From positions 1 to 10,923 of the forward strand of contig CANBUA010000154.1 of the NCBI GenBank assembly GCA_947372535.1: a stretch of 10,923 bases of DNA, in the 5' to 3' direction. The notes beneath the pieces were generated by a model. The model saw only the letters and a list, made by a program, of their open reading frames with translations. It was not told the origin of the DNA and searched no databases. Below are positions 1-6,303 of the stretch, one piece after another; position 1 is the stretch's first letter; each line of letters begins with the position of its first letter. A program made the translations under genes and the position numbers. This stretch comes from Burkholderiales bacterium (lineage in GTDB: Bacteria; Pseudomonadota; Gammaproteobacteria; Burkholderiales; Burkholderiaceae).

Positions 1-71
1 GCGCCGCGCAGGTCCTGGAAGTAGCTCTCCAGGTTGTCGGTGATGCAGTCTTGGATGTTCTTCTTGCTCAT
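1..71 (-). CDS. fis: Fis-family nucleoid-associated regulator, N-terminal fragment
   Basis: The reverse strand reads MSKKNIQDCITDNLESYF, then QDLRG, and runs off the left edge, so only about 23 codons are visible. This opening resembles the start of betaproteobacterial Fis-like proteins, which are small (about 80 residues) DNA-bending dimers with a C-terminal helix-turn-helix acting on the nucleoid, promoters and recombination sites. The DNA-binding part lies outside the window. The ATG follows the dusB stop codon after two bases, and dusB-fis is a classic conserved operon. That context carries most of the identification; the visible residues alone would be weak evidence. The two genes are probably co-transcribed and translationally coupled. 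Confidence 0.82.
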   Translation of the reverse strand, partial: MSKKNIQDCITDNLESYFQDLRG

Positions 72-73
72 GG

Positions 74-1177
74 TCAATGTGCGTGGCAGGCCGCTGGGAG
101 GAGAGCCTGCTCCGTCTGGTTGGATGTTGAGTCCGTCGAATCCGGATCGAGGTCGGCATCCATGCCGTCATCGGTCCAGCTCAGGGGCAGGCGGCTGTGT
201 TGCACCGCCAGCTCGTCGAAATAGTCGGTCACCGCCCGCACCTGGTCTGCGCAGGTGTCGAGCAGGTTCATGCGTGCGCGGAAATCCTCGCCCCCGGGCA
301 GGGCGCGAACGGCCCAGCCGATGTGCTTGCGGGCCGTGCGCACGCCGGCGAACTCGCCGTACAGGCCGTAGTGGTCGTCCAGGTGCTCCAGCAGCCATTG
401 GCCCACCTGGGCGGTCAGGGGTTGGGCGCGCAGCTCGCCGGTGGCCAGGTAGTGGGCGATGTCGCCGAAGATCCAGGGGCGGCCCTGCGCAGCGCGGCCG
501 ATCATCACGGCATCCGCGCCGGTCAGGCGCAGCACCTCGCGGGCTTTTTCGGGGCTGGTGATGTCGCCATTGGCCACCACGGGCACCTTCACGGCGGCTT
601 TCACGGCGGCGATGGTGTCGTACTCGGCCTGGCCCTTGTAGCCCTGCTCACGGGTGCGGCCGTGCACCGTCAGCATGGCGATGCCGGCCTGTTCGGCGGC
701 GCGGGCAATACGCTCAGCGTTCTTGTTCGTGGCGCTCCAGCCAGTGCGCATCTTGAGCGTGACGGGCACGCCGTGCGGCGCGCAGGCGGCCACCACGGCT
801 TCGATGATTTCCAGCGCCAGGGGCTCGTCCTGCATCAAGGCCGAGCCCGCCCACTTGTTGCAGACCTTCTTGGCCGGGCAGCCCATGTTGATGTCGATGA
901 TCTGGGCGCCCCTGTCAATGTTGTATGCGGCGGCCTCGGCCATCATGGCGGCGTCCGTGCCGGCGATCTGCACGGCGATCGGGTTGGTCTCACCTTCGTG
1001 GTTGGCGCGCCGCGAGGTCTTGAGCGTGTGCCACAGGTCCTTGCGCGAGGTCACCATCTCGCTGACGGCGTAGCCCGCGCCCAGCCGTTTGCACAGCTGG
1101 CGGAAAGGGCGGTCCGTGACCCCCGCCATGGGGGCGACGAACAGCTGGTTCAGGAGGACATGGGGGCCGATGTTCAC
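74..1177 (-). CDS. dusB: tRNA-dihydrouridine synthase B
   Basis: DusB is a cytoplasmic FMN enzyme that reduces specific uridines in tRNA to dihydrouridine using NADPH. The protein opens NIGPHVLLNQLFVAPMAG and VTDRPF, which matches the DusB start MRIGxxxLxNxLxxAPMAGxTDRPF. It then has the core IIDINMGCPAKKV with the catalytic cysteine, the MRTGW segment, HGRTR, NGDI and the IGRAAQGRPWIF phosphate-binding end of the TIM barrel. I chose the GTG at 1177 (367 aa) because family homology begins exactly there. An in-frame GTG at 1252 would add 25 low-complexity residues with no family match, and it sits immediately after a strong hairpin. Neither start has a good Shine-Dalgarno sequence. A polar, acidic C-terminal tail of roughly 30 residues goes beyond the usual family end. 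It is the first gene of the dusB-fis operon. Confidence 0.93.
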   Translation of the reverse strand: MNIGPHVLLNQLFVAPMAGVTDRPFRQLCKRLGAGYAVSEMVTSRKDLWHTLKTSRRANHEGETNPIAVQIAGTDAAMMAEAAAYNIDRGAQIIDINMGCPAKKVCNKWAGSALMQDEPLALEIIEAVVAACAPHGVPVTLKMRTGWSATNKNAERIARAAEQAGIAMLTVHGRTREQGYKGQAEYDTIAAVKAAVKVPVVANGDITSPEKAREVLRLTGADAVMIGRAAQGRPWIFGDIAHYLATGELRAQPLTAQVGQWLLEHLDDHYGLYGEFAGVRTARKHIGWAVRALPGGEDFRARMNLLDTCADQVRAVTDYFDELAVQHSRLPLSWTDDGMDADLDPDSTDSTSNQTEQALLPAACHAH

Positions 1178-1252
1178 GACGGTGGATGGCTCGGTCAGGC
1201 GTTTGGATCGAAGGGTTGGCGACAGGCAGGGCGGGGCGTTCAAAGACGCCAC

Positions 1253-1303
1253 AGCCCCGAGCGGGGGGGCGATCGGGGCTGCTTAAAAAGGAGGCAGAGT
1301 ATA
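1253..1303 (-). promoter_or_regulatory. dusB-fis upstream region: -10 box and GC-rich leader hairpin
   Basis: On the minus strand TATACT at 1303-1298 is one base away from the sigma70 -10 consensus. No convincing -35 box lies 16-18 bp upstream. Transcription from it would start near 1291. The transcript would then pass through a perfect 8-bp inverted repeat, AGCCCCGA/TCGGGGCT (1253-1260 and 1273-1280), around a loop with seven consecutive C/G bases. It lies between the putative start site and the dusB start codon, so it could act as a leader hairpin. There is no U-tract after it, so it is not a normal intrinsic terminator. Function is inferred; the repeat itself is plain in the sequence. Confidence 0.4.
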
Positions 1304-1377
1304 GCGTTTTCCAGACTGGATCGGCGCATTTCCTGGATTAAAAACGGAGGGCATCCATCCACGCAGGAAGTCAGGCC

Positions 1378-2478
1378 ATGTCCTCCTTGTTTCATGACGC
1401 TGATCGGGCTTTGCGCCGCCTGGCGCGCGCCAGTTGGCTGACCATCTCCCTGCTGGTCCTCACGCAGGGCCAGGTTCACGCACAGGCGCTGGCGCTGGCT
1501 CAGCCGGATTCGAACGGCCTGAGCCTGATCAGCCTGCAGCCGCTGGACGACAACCCGCGCCTGTGGGCGGCGCAACTGAAATCGACGGGCCTGTCCGAGC
1601 CGGTGCAGGTGGCCATTCACCTGCCGGCCGACTATGTCAGCCGCTGGGATCGCCGCTACCCGGTATTCGTCCTCCTGCACGGCCATGGCGATGCGTTCGA
1701 TGGCGCGCTGCCGTGGATCCGCCAAGGCAATGCGGCAGCGCTCATCGAAGCCTCGCCGTTCGAAGGCATTGTGGTCATCCCGCAATGCGGCAAGGCCTGC
1801 TGGTTCGTGGACTGGCAAAAGGCCACGTCCAACGGCGCCAAGCCGCAGTGGGAGACCTTCTATGTGAAAGAGCTGCTGCCCTGGATCGATGCCAACTTCA
1901 GGACCACGGCCCGGCGTGAAGACCGGGCCATCGCCGGGCTGTCCATGGGGGCCACCGGTGCGCTGGCCATGGCCGGTCGTTTCCCGCAGGTGTTCGGGCG
2001 GGTGGGCAGCTTTTCAGCGGCCACCAACATCCAGGATTTCACCACCCAGCAGATCATCATCGCCAACTCGGTGACCCTGGGCTGGGGCGCGGCCTACACC
2101 GGCACGCAGAAGGGCAGCGGCTGGCGCGCTCGCGATGTGCAGGACCTGTACGGGCCGTATTCGTCCGATGGCTGGCGCAGCCACAACCCTCATGCGCTGG
2201 CGCCGGTTTATGGCCGCGAGCAGATCGAGCTGAGCCTCTACTCGGGCGGTGGCAGCGGCCCAGGGTTGCCGGATCCCGTGGAGGCGGGCGTGGGCTCCTA
2301 CAACGATGCCTTCCACAAACAACTCAAGGCCAGCGGCTCACCGCACCGCTATTGCCGTGGCGGCAGCGGCAAGCACGCCTATCCTTATTGGCAGGCCGAT
2401 CTGGCCGACTTCCTGGCCGTGATCGCCGGGGCCACGCCCACCACTTGTCCCAATGGCTGGGGCGCGCCTCGGCCTTGA
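1378..2478 (+). CDS. secreted esterase, alpha/beta-hydrolase fold (PF00756-like)
   Basis: This 366-aa protein looks like an exported serine hydrolase of the esterase D / antigen-85-like family. Residues 16-35 form a hydrophobic segment ending VHAQA, a plausible signal peptide cleaved near residue 35. The core has YPVFVLLHGHGD (oxyanion region, about 94-105), the nucleophile elbow GLSMG (187-191, Ser189) and a C-terminal GKHAYPYW with the likely catalytic His333. The acidic partner is less clear; Glu302 or Asp299 are candidates. Cysteines at 137, 141, 326 and 357 could form disulfides in the periplasm. The start at 1378 is supported by AGGAAG seven bases upstream. The natural substrate cannot be told from sequence. 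It stands alone on the plus strand, diverging from dusB and converging on the dapA-like gene. Its last 94 bases, just past the His333 codon, are also the antisense of the end of that gene. Confidence 0.82.
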   Translation: MSSLFHDADRALRRLARASWLTISLLVLTQGQVHAQALALAQPDSNGLSLISLQPLDDNPRLWAAQLKSTGLSEPVQVAIHLPADYVSRWDRRYPVFVLLHGHGDAFDGALPWIRQGNAAALIEASPFEGIVVIPQCGKACWFVDWQKATSNGAKPQWETFYVKELLPWIDANFRTTARREDRAIAGLSMGATGALAMAGRFPQVFGRVGSFSAATNIQDFTTQQIIIANSVTLGWGAAYTGTQKGSGWRARDVQDLYGPYSSDGWRSHNPHALAPVYGREQIELSLYSGGGSGPGLPDPVEAGVGSYNDAFHKQLKASGSPHRYCRGGSGKHAYPYWQADLADFLAVIAGATPTTCPNGWGAPRP

Positions 2479-3347
2479 TCGGTCTGCGGTGCCTGGTCGA
2501 TGAGGCGCAGCGCGGCCCAGGCGCTTTCGCTGGCGGCCAGCATCGGCGGGCGCACATCCTCAAGGCACCTGCCTTGATCGGCCAGTGCCGCTTTGATCAG
2601 GCTCGGGTTGGGTTCCTTGAACAGGGCGTGAATCAAAGGCATCAGTGCATGGTGCATCTCGCGGCCTTGGTGCAGATGCTGAGCGGCCAAGGCCTCATAC
2701 AGCGCCACCAAAGACGCTGGCGCCACATTGGCCACGGCCGAGATCGCGCCCGGGGCGCCCAAGCAGAGGTGATGGAAGATCAGGTGGTCCTCGCCGGTCA
2801 GCACGGCCAGGCGGCCATCGGCCACCATGGCTTGGGTCTTGTCCAGCGAGCCACCGCAATCCTTGATGGCCTGGATCTGCTCGTGGGCGGCCAGCGTCAT
2901 CAAAGTGTCCAGCGACAGCGTCACGCCAGTGCGGTAGGGGATGTCGTAGAGCACCAGCGGGGCAACGCTCGCATCGGCCAGGCGCATGAAGTGATCGACC
3001 AGCGCAGCTTGTGAAGGGCGCACATAGCTCGGCGCAGAACTGAGCACGCCCGCCAGGGGCAGTTGGTTGAGTACCTTCAAGCGTTGGTGCAAGCGGCCCA
3101 CGTGCGTGTCAGAGAACCCGGCCATCACTGGCACATCGCCGGCGGCATCGAGCACCGTGGCCAGCACGGCATCCTGCTCGGCCTCGTCCAAGGCGGACGC
3201 TTCGCCCGTGCTGCCCAGCGCCACGAAGCCGTGCACGCCCGCCTGTTTGTGATGCGCCACCAGGCGCCGCAAGGCTGCGTGGTCGATGGCGTCTTGTTGA
3301 AACGGCGTGATCAGCGCCACCCAGATCCCATGAAATATCGATGACAT
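2385..3347 (-). CDS. dapA: DapA-family aldolase (4-hydroxy-tetrahydrodipicolinate synthase-like) with anomalous C-terminal tail
   Basis: The family condenses pyruvate with an aldehyde through a Schiff-base lysine; DapA itself uses aspartate semialdehyde in the lysine/diaminopimelate pathway. Visible landmarks are GSTGEASAL (46-54, with Thr47 for the usual GTTGE), SYVRPSQ (Tyr108), YDIPYRTG (Tyr134, Arg139), AIKDCGG (Lys162, Schiff base) and KEPNPSLIKAAL (244-255). The last segment is typical of true DapA rather than distant lyases. I chose the ATG at 3347 because homology starts there (MSSIFHGIWVALITPF) and AGGAAAG lies nine bases upstream; the open frame itself continues further upstream without homology. 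The protein is 320 aa against about 292 in E. coli. Family homology ends near residue 286, at about the esterase stop codon. The last ~34 residues are antisense to the esterase 3' end and look like read-through after loss of the original stop. It stands alone, so it may be a paralogue with another substrate. Confidence 0.85.
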   Translation of the reverse strand: MSSIFHGIWVALITPFQQDAIDHAALRRLVAHHKQAGVHGFVALGSTGEASALDEAEQDAVLATVLDAAGDVPVMAGFSDTHVGRLHQRLKVLNQLPLAGVLSSAPSYVRPSQAALVDHFMRLADASVAPLVLYDIPYRTGVTLSLDTLMTLAAHEQIQAIKDCGGSLDKTQAMVADGRLAVLTGEDHLIFHHLCLGAPGAISAVANVAPASLVALYEALAAQHLHQGREMHHALMPLIHALFKEPNPSLIKAALADQGRCLEDVRPPMLAASESAWAALRLIDQAPQTDQGRGAPQPLGQVVGVAPAITARKSARSACQ

Positions 3348-3652
3348 GAGGCAAGTCTTTCCTGTTGAACCAGACCGATGGGAAGGTCCGTCGTTCAGCG
3401 GGGCGACTGGGCAGGGGCGCAAAAATGGAGGGGGTCTGAGCCTTGCTGTTCCGTCGCTCATCTGAGGACGGAACAACTGCTCCGGTCAGACGAGCGGTTG
3501 TTTTTTGGATTTGGACGACATGATCACGCACGCGCAGGCTGGCATCGGCCGCGATGCGGCTTGTCCAGCGGGGTGTGACGTGATCAAGCGGTCCATGGGC
3601 ATGGATTCTAGCGAGCCTTGAGCGAGATGCGCCATCCGGGTCTTCCTCGACC
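3348..3652. other. gene-free stretch between the dapA-like gene and the kup remnant
   Basis: About 305 bases with no reading frame I would accept as a gene. It holds the dapA Shine-Dalgarno (3357-3363, minus strand), a perfect 8-bp inverted repeat GTTCCGTC/GACGGAAC (3448-3455 and 3467-3474, 11-base loop), and a plus-strand terminator-like hairpin immediately after it, listed separately. No convincing promoter for the dapA-like gene was found. The segment 3507-3652 shows nothing I can name; it may be the downstream flank of the former kup gene. Confidence 0.55.
3474..3506 (+). terminator. intrinsic terminator-like hairpin with no gene to terminate
   Basis: CAACTGCTC (3474-3482) pairs with GAGCGGTTG (3492-3500), nine pairs including one G-T that would be a G-U wobble in RNA. 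The loop is nine bases and a run of six T follows (3501-3506). This is the standard form of a rho-independent terminator on the plus strand. No plus-strand gene lies upstream of it before the esterase, more than 1 kb away, so it is either a relic or ends antisense transcription across the dapA-like gene. Confidence 0.5.
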
Positions 3653-4125
3653 TCACAGCATCACTTGCGTGCCCAACTCCACCACCTGGTTGCCAGGCAG
3701 GCTGTAGTAGGTGGCCGCGCCTTCGGCCTGGCCCGTCGACGATGGTCGAGCGCGCCACGAAAAAGGTGGTGGCCATGGGCTCGAGCGATATCCGTCATCG
3801 GGATGTCGATGCGGCGGCGTTGCTCGGCCACCATGGCGCTGCCGCGCTTCCAGGTCGCGAGCATGGTGAACAGGGCCAGCCTCATCAACAGCGGAAACCA
3901 GCCGCCATCCCTCAGCCAGGTCAGGTTCGAGGCGAGGAACAAGGACTCCAGCACGCCGAACACCGCCAGTGTCACCAACACGGCCGGGCTTCGTCCTAGC
4001 CTGCTGGCCACCAGCGCGACGGTCAGGGGGAACAACATCACCGTGTTGACTGGGTCCAGCCAGCGATGTAGCAGCCACGCCATCGACGTGGTCAGGGCGC
4101 AGGCCAGCAGTGCCCAGTCGGGCAT
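3653..4125 (-). pseudogene. chimeric remnant: KdpD membrane segment fused to fragments of Kup potassium transporter
   Basis: Read from the right on the minus strand, residues such as CALTTSMAWLLHRWLDPVNT and VMLFPLTVALVASRLGRSPA (about 3985-4110) match the DUF4118 two-helix part of the KdpD sensor kinase. Without a stop, near 3950-3975, the frame becomes Kup-like: LFLASNLTWLRDGGWFPLL, TWKRG, RRRIDIPMTDI. After a junction near 3780-3790 the Kup C-terminal domain resumes in a second frame (LEPMATTFFVARSTIVDG). After another junction near 3730-3737 it finishes in a third frame with AEGAATYYSLPGNQ and VVELGTQVML, then a stop at 3653-3655. The last piece mirrors the Kup end ATDFFQIPTNRVVELGTQIEI-like. 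KdpD would normally be about 900 aa and Kup about 620 aa, so nearly all of both is gone. Large deletions with two frame changes make this non-functional. Both source genes serve potassium uptake, which suggests collapse of a former kdp/kup locus. Recognition is from memory of the families. Confidence 0.75.
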
Positions 4126-4142
4126 CAAAAAGGCATCAAAAA
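4121..4142. repeat. perfect 11-bp tandem duplication
   Basis: GGCATCAAAAA occurs twice head to tail (4121-4131 and 4132-4142). It lies exactly at the upstream edge of the recognisable KdpD fragment and about 27 bases before the yqaA-like start codon. Such a duplication fits replication slippage or end-joining at a rearrangement scar; it could also be chance. At only two copies it is not a structured repeat array. Confidence 0.7.
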
Positions 4143-4168
4143 TCAGCCGGCCATGCCTGCACGCCACA

Positions 4169-4672
4169 ATGATGCCCATGGAAATCTGGTTATTGCAGTC
4201 GGCGGGTGTGCTGCTGGCGTGGCTGGCCCTGCCGCAGGTCGGCCTGCCTGCGGTGTTTCTGGTGGCCTTGGTTTCTGCCACCTTGCTGCCCATGGGCTCC
4301 GAGCCTGCGGTGGCCGCCCTGGTGCAGGCCCACCCGGACTTGTTCTGGTCTACCGTGCTGGTGGCCACGGCTGGCAACACCCTTGGAGGGGCAATCACCT
4401 GGTGGATGGGCCATGCGGCCGGCAAGATGGCTCCGCAACTCCAAGGCCGCAGCGCCGAGGCGCGGGCCGTGAAATGGGTGTCACGCTTTGGCGCCAAGGC
4501 CTGCCTGCTGTCCTGGCTGCCTCTGGTGGGCGACCCGCTGTGCGGCGTGGCCGGCTGGCTTCGATTGCCCTTCTGGCCCTGTGTGGCTTACATGGCGGTG
4601 GGCAAGTTTGCGCGGTATGCCCTCATGACGTCGGTCATCTTGGGCGTTCTTGACCGCTTCCTGATCCCATGA
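4169..4672 (+). CDS. yqaA: YqaA-family small inner-membrane protein (DedA/SNARE-associated type)
   Basis: This 167-aa protein resembles E. coli YqaA, a small relative of the DedA (undecaprenyl-phosphate flippase-like) family. Its own function is not established. Hydrophobic segments lie at about 6-22, 27-41, 61-80, 112-130 and 136-161, giving an integral inner-membrane protein. Family signatures are SATLLPMGSE (36-45), ATAGNTLGGAITWWMG (66-81), RFGAKACLLSWLPLVGDPLC (106-125) and GKFARY (145-150). The start is uncertain: in-frame ATGs at 4169, 4172 and 4178 are all possible and none has a clear Shine-Dalgarno sequence. The first is given here. E. coli YqaA is shorter at the N-terminus, so the first ~25 residues are the least certain. 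The 5' flank is the kdpD/kup scar, so the original promoter may have been replaced. A strong terminator follows at 4799. Confidence 0.8.
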   Translation: MMPMEIWLLQSAGVLLAWLALPQVGLPAVFLVALVSATLLPMGSEPAVAALVQAHPDLFWSTVLVATAGNTLGGAITWWMGHAAGKMAPQLQGRSAEARAVKWVSRFGAKACLLSWLPLVGDPLCGVAGWLRLPFWPCVAYMAVGKFARYALMTSVILGVLDRFLIP

Positions 4673-4798
4673 ACATGTTAATCATTTGGTAACAAGTTGA
4701 TCATGGTTATGGCGGGCTTACCCGGCCAGCTGCATTACATTGAATCCCAGCCGCATACCTCAAAGAAGAAGCGGCATTGCGCACGCTGTCATCCAAGT

Positions 4799-4832
4799 AA
4801 AAAAGGCCCTGAGAACACTCAGGGCCTTTTTT
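4799..4832. terminator. bidirectional rho-independent terminator
   Basis: A perfect 9-bp stem GGCCCTGAG/CTCAGGGCC (4805-4813 and 4818-4826) with an AACA tetraloop is flanked by six A on the left and six T on the right. It therefore works in both directions. It sits between the converging yqaA-like gene (+, ends 4672) and the CusF-like gene (-, ends 4876). This is the clearest regulatory structure in the window. Confidence 0.95.
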
Positions 4833-4875
4833 CGTCATCGGCATCACGCCGACGTCATTTAAAGTATGCGTGCAC

Positions 4876-5181
4876 TTACTTCTTTTCAAGCGCCGTGATG
4901 GTGAACTGCCCATTGACCTTGTCGGCAGAGAACTTCACCTTGTCACCCACTTGAAGGGATTTCAGCCAGGCGGGGTCGGACACCCGGTAGCTCATCTGCG
5001 GCATGGCGGGCATGTCAAGGTTCTTGATCTCGCCATGCTTGAGCGTGACCTTGCCTGCCTCGACATCAACCTTCTTGACTTCACCATCCACGGCTTGCGC
5101 CCAGGCGGCGGTGGCCATCGTCAAACCAATCACGGCGGCGCCACCCAGCGTGACCAGGTTCTTCCACAGGCGATTTTTCAC
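4876..5181 (-). CDS. periplasmic CusF-like copper/silver-binding protein
   Basis: A 101-aa exported protein with a CusF-type (PF11604-like) small beta-barrel domain, expected to bind Cu(I) or Ag(I) in the periplasm. Residues 1-28 are a signal peptide (KNRLWK positive end, hydrophobic core, TAAWA cleavage site, then QAVDG). The domain carries LKHGEIKNLDMPAMPQMSYR (48-67). In E. coli CusF the ligands are a His, a Trp capping by cation-pi contact, and two Met. Here His49, Met60 and Met63 can fill the His and Met roles, and Met57 sits where the Trp would be. The C-terminal VGDKVKFSADKVNGQFTITA (78-97) is typical of the family. The GTG at 5181 is chosen because AGGAG lies six bases upstream; an open frame continues to 5226 without homology. 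No CusCBA pump or CueR/CusRS regulator is in the window, so it looks like a stand-alone metal chaperone. Confidence 0.85.
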   Translation of the reverse strand: MKNRLWKNLVTLGGAAVIGLTMATAAWAQAVDGEVKKVDVEAGKVTLKHGEIKNLDMPAMPQMSYRVSDPAWLKSLQVGDKVKFSADKVNGQFTITALEKK

Positions 5182-5208
5182 GAGCTTCTCCTTTGGCCCT
5201 CGGGCCGG

Positions 5209-5230
5209 GTAAGTGGGACTGCCCACCTAC
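5209..5230. promoter_or_regulatory. inverted repeat in the leader of the CusF-like gene
   Basis: GTAAGTGGG (5209-5217) and CCCACCTAC (5222-5230) form nine-base arms with one mismatch around a four-base centre. In the minus-strand RNA the mismatch becomes a G-U pair, giving a stable hairpin 27 bases upstream of the GTG start and before its ribosome site. It may be an operator for a metal-responsive regulator or an RNA hairpin. There is no T-run to make it a terminator. No regulator family is recognised from the sequence. Confidence 0.4.
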
Positions 5231-5337
5231 CTTTGACGCGCGATGCGCACTGGCGGTTGACAGGCTTCCCCCTCATTTTGAGGCCCCTGCCCACTTTTCA
5301 AGGCGAAATGAGCGCCAGCTTGGTCGCCATCGCCTCC

Positions 5338-5343
5338 TAGAAT
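5338..5343 (+). promoter_or_regulatory. possible argB operon -10 box
   Basis: TAGAAT is one base from TATAAT and lies 33 bases before the argB ATG, so transcription could begin near 5350. I find no good -35 box at 16-18 bp, and argB lacks a clear Shine-Dalgarno sequence (the bases before it are nearly all C). The call is tentative, but this is the only promoter-like element in the 195-bp gap between the divergent CusF-like gene and argB. Confidence 0.35.
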
Positions 5344-5376
5344 GCAACTTTTGAACGCCTGCCCCCGCACCCCGCC

Positions 5377-6303
5377 ATGACTGCCGTGCCTTCCAATCCC
5401 CTTTCGGGACCTTCCGACAGCTTCGCCAGCATCTCGCCCCGTGACAAGGCCGAGATCCTCGCGCAAGCGCTGCCCTACATCCGCAAGTTCCATGGCAAGA
5501 CCATCGTCATCAAGTACGGTGGCAATGCCATGACGGACCCGGCCCTGCAAGCCGATTTTGCCGAGGACGTGGTGCTGCTCAAGCTCGTGGGGCTGAACCC
5601 AGTGGTGGTGCACGGCGGCGGCCCGCAAATCGACGCGGCATTGAACAAGGTCGGCAAGAAGGGGCAGTTCATCCAAGGCATGCGCGTCACCGACGACGAG
5701 ACCATGGAAGTGGTCGAGTGGGTGCTGGCCGGCGAGGTGCAGCAGGACATCGTTGGCCTGATCAACGCCGCAGGCGGCAAGGCCGTGGGCCTGACGGGCC
5801 GCGACGGCGGCATGATCCGAGCGCGCAAGCTCAAGCTGCTCGACAAGGACGACCCCAGCAAGGAGTACGACGTCGGCCAGGTGGGCGAGATCGAGGCCAT
5901 CGACCCCAGCGTGGTCAAGGCCCTGCAGGACGACCAGTTCATCCCCGTCATCAGCCCCATCGGCTTTGGCGAGAAGAACGAGAGCTACAACATCAATGCC
6001 GACCTGGTCGCCTCCAAGCTGGCCGAGATCCTCAAGGCGGAAAAGCTGGTGCTGCTGACCAACATCCGTGGCGTGCTGGACAAGGAAGGCAACCTCCTGA
6101 CCGACTTGACCTCGCGCCGCATCGACGAGCTGATCGCCGACGGCACCATCTCGGGTGGCATGCTGCCCAAGATCGCTGGCGCGCTGGATGCGGCCAAGAG
6201 CGGCGTCAACGCCGTGCACATCGTCGATGGCCGCGTGCCCCACGCCATCTTGCTCGAGATCCTGACCGAGCAGGCTTACGGCACCATGATCCGAAGCCAT
6301 TGA
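5377..6303 (+). CDS. argB: acetylglutamate kinase
   Basis: ArgB phosphorylates N-acetylglutamate with ATP, the second step of arginine biosynthesis, in the cytoplasm. The 308-aa protein has the full amino-acid-kinase pattern: VIKYGGNAM (44-52, Lys46), [11 protein letters not shown] (76-86), the N-acetylglutamate-binding [10 protein letters not shown] (101-110), [14 protein letters not shown] (138-151), [15 protein letters not shown] (202-216), [10 protein letters not shown] (226-235) and GGMLPKI (260-266). Residues 17-40 form an N-terminal helix ahead of the core ([20 protein letters not shown]). In characterised enzymes this extension goes with hexamer formation and feedback inhibition by arginine, so this enzyme is probably arginine-sensitive (inference). 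The ATG at 5377 is preferred because that helix starts shortly after it. It leads a tightly packed seven-gene run and its TGA overlaps the start of the next gene. Confidence 0.97.
   Translation: MTAVPSNPLSGPSDSFASISPRDKAEILAQALPYIRKFHGKTIVIKYGGNAMTDPALQADFAEDVVLLKLVGLNPVVVHGGGPQIDAALNKVGKKGQFIQGMRVTDDETMEVVEWVLAGEVQQDIVGLINAAGGKAVGLTGRDGGMIRARKLKLLDKDDPSKEYDVGQVGEIEAIDPSVVKALQDDQFIPVISPIGFGEKNESYNINADLVASKLAEILKAEKLVLLTNIRGVLDKEGNLLTDLTSRRIDELIADGTISGGMLPKIAGALDAAKSGVNAVHIVDGRVPHAILLEILTEQAYGTMIRSH

Noticed and set aside
197..1441. 414-residue open frame on the plus strand opposite dusB
   Set aside because: It is antisense to clear dusB codons, rich in Gly/His/Val/Ala repeats typical of shadow frames in GC-rich DNA, and has no recognisable family.
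3661..4497. 278-residue minus-strand frame as a functional membrane protein
   Set aside because: Its first half is antisense to the yqaA-like gene and its last part is out of frame with the Kup remnants; only the middle is real homology, best described as a pseudogene.
5257..5262. Perfect TTGACA -35 box upstream of argB
   Set aside because: No -10 hexamer lies 15-19 bp downstream; the better -10 candidate (TAGAAT at 5338) is far too distant to pair with it.
5227..6300. 357-residue minus-strand open frame opposite argB (and similar long frames opposite slmA and the crotonase)
   Set aside because: Composition is that of reverse-complement shadow (Asp/His/Gln/Val-rich, no motifs), while the plus strand carries intact conserved enzymes.
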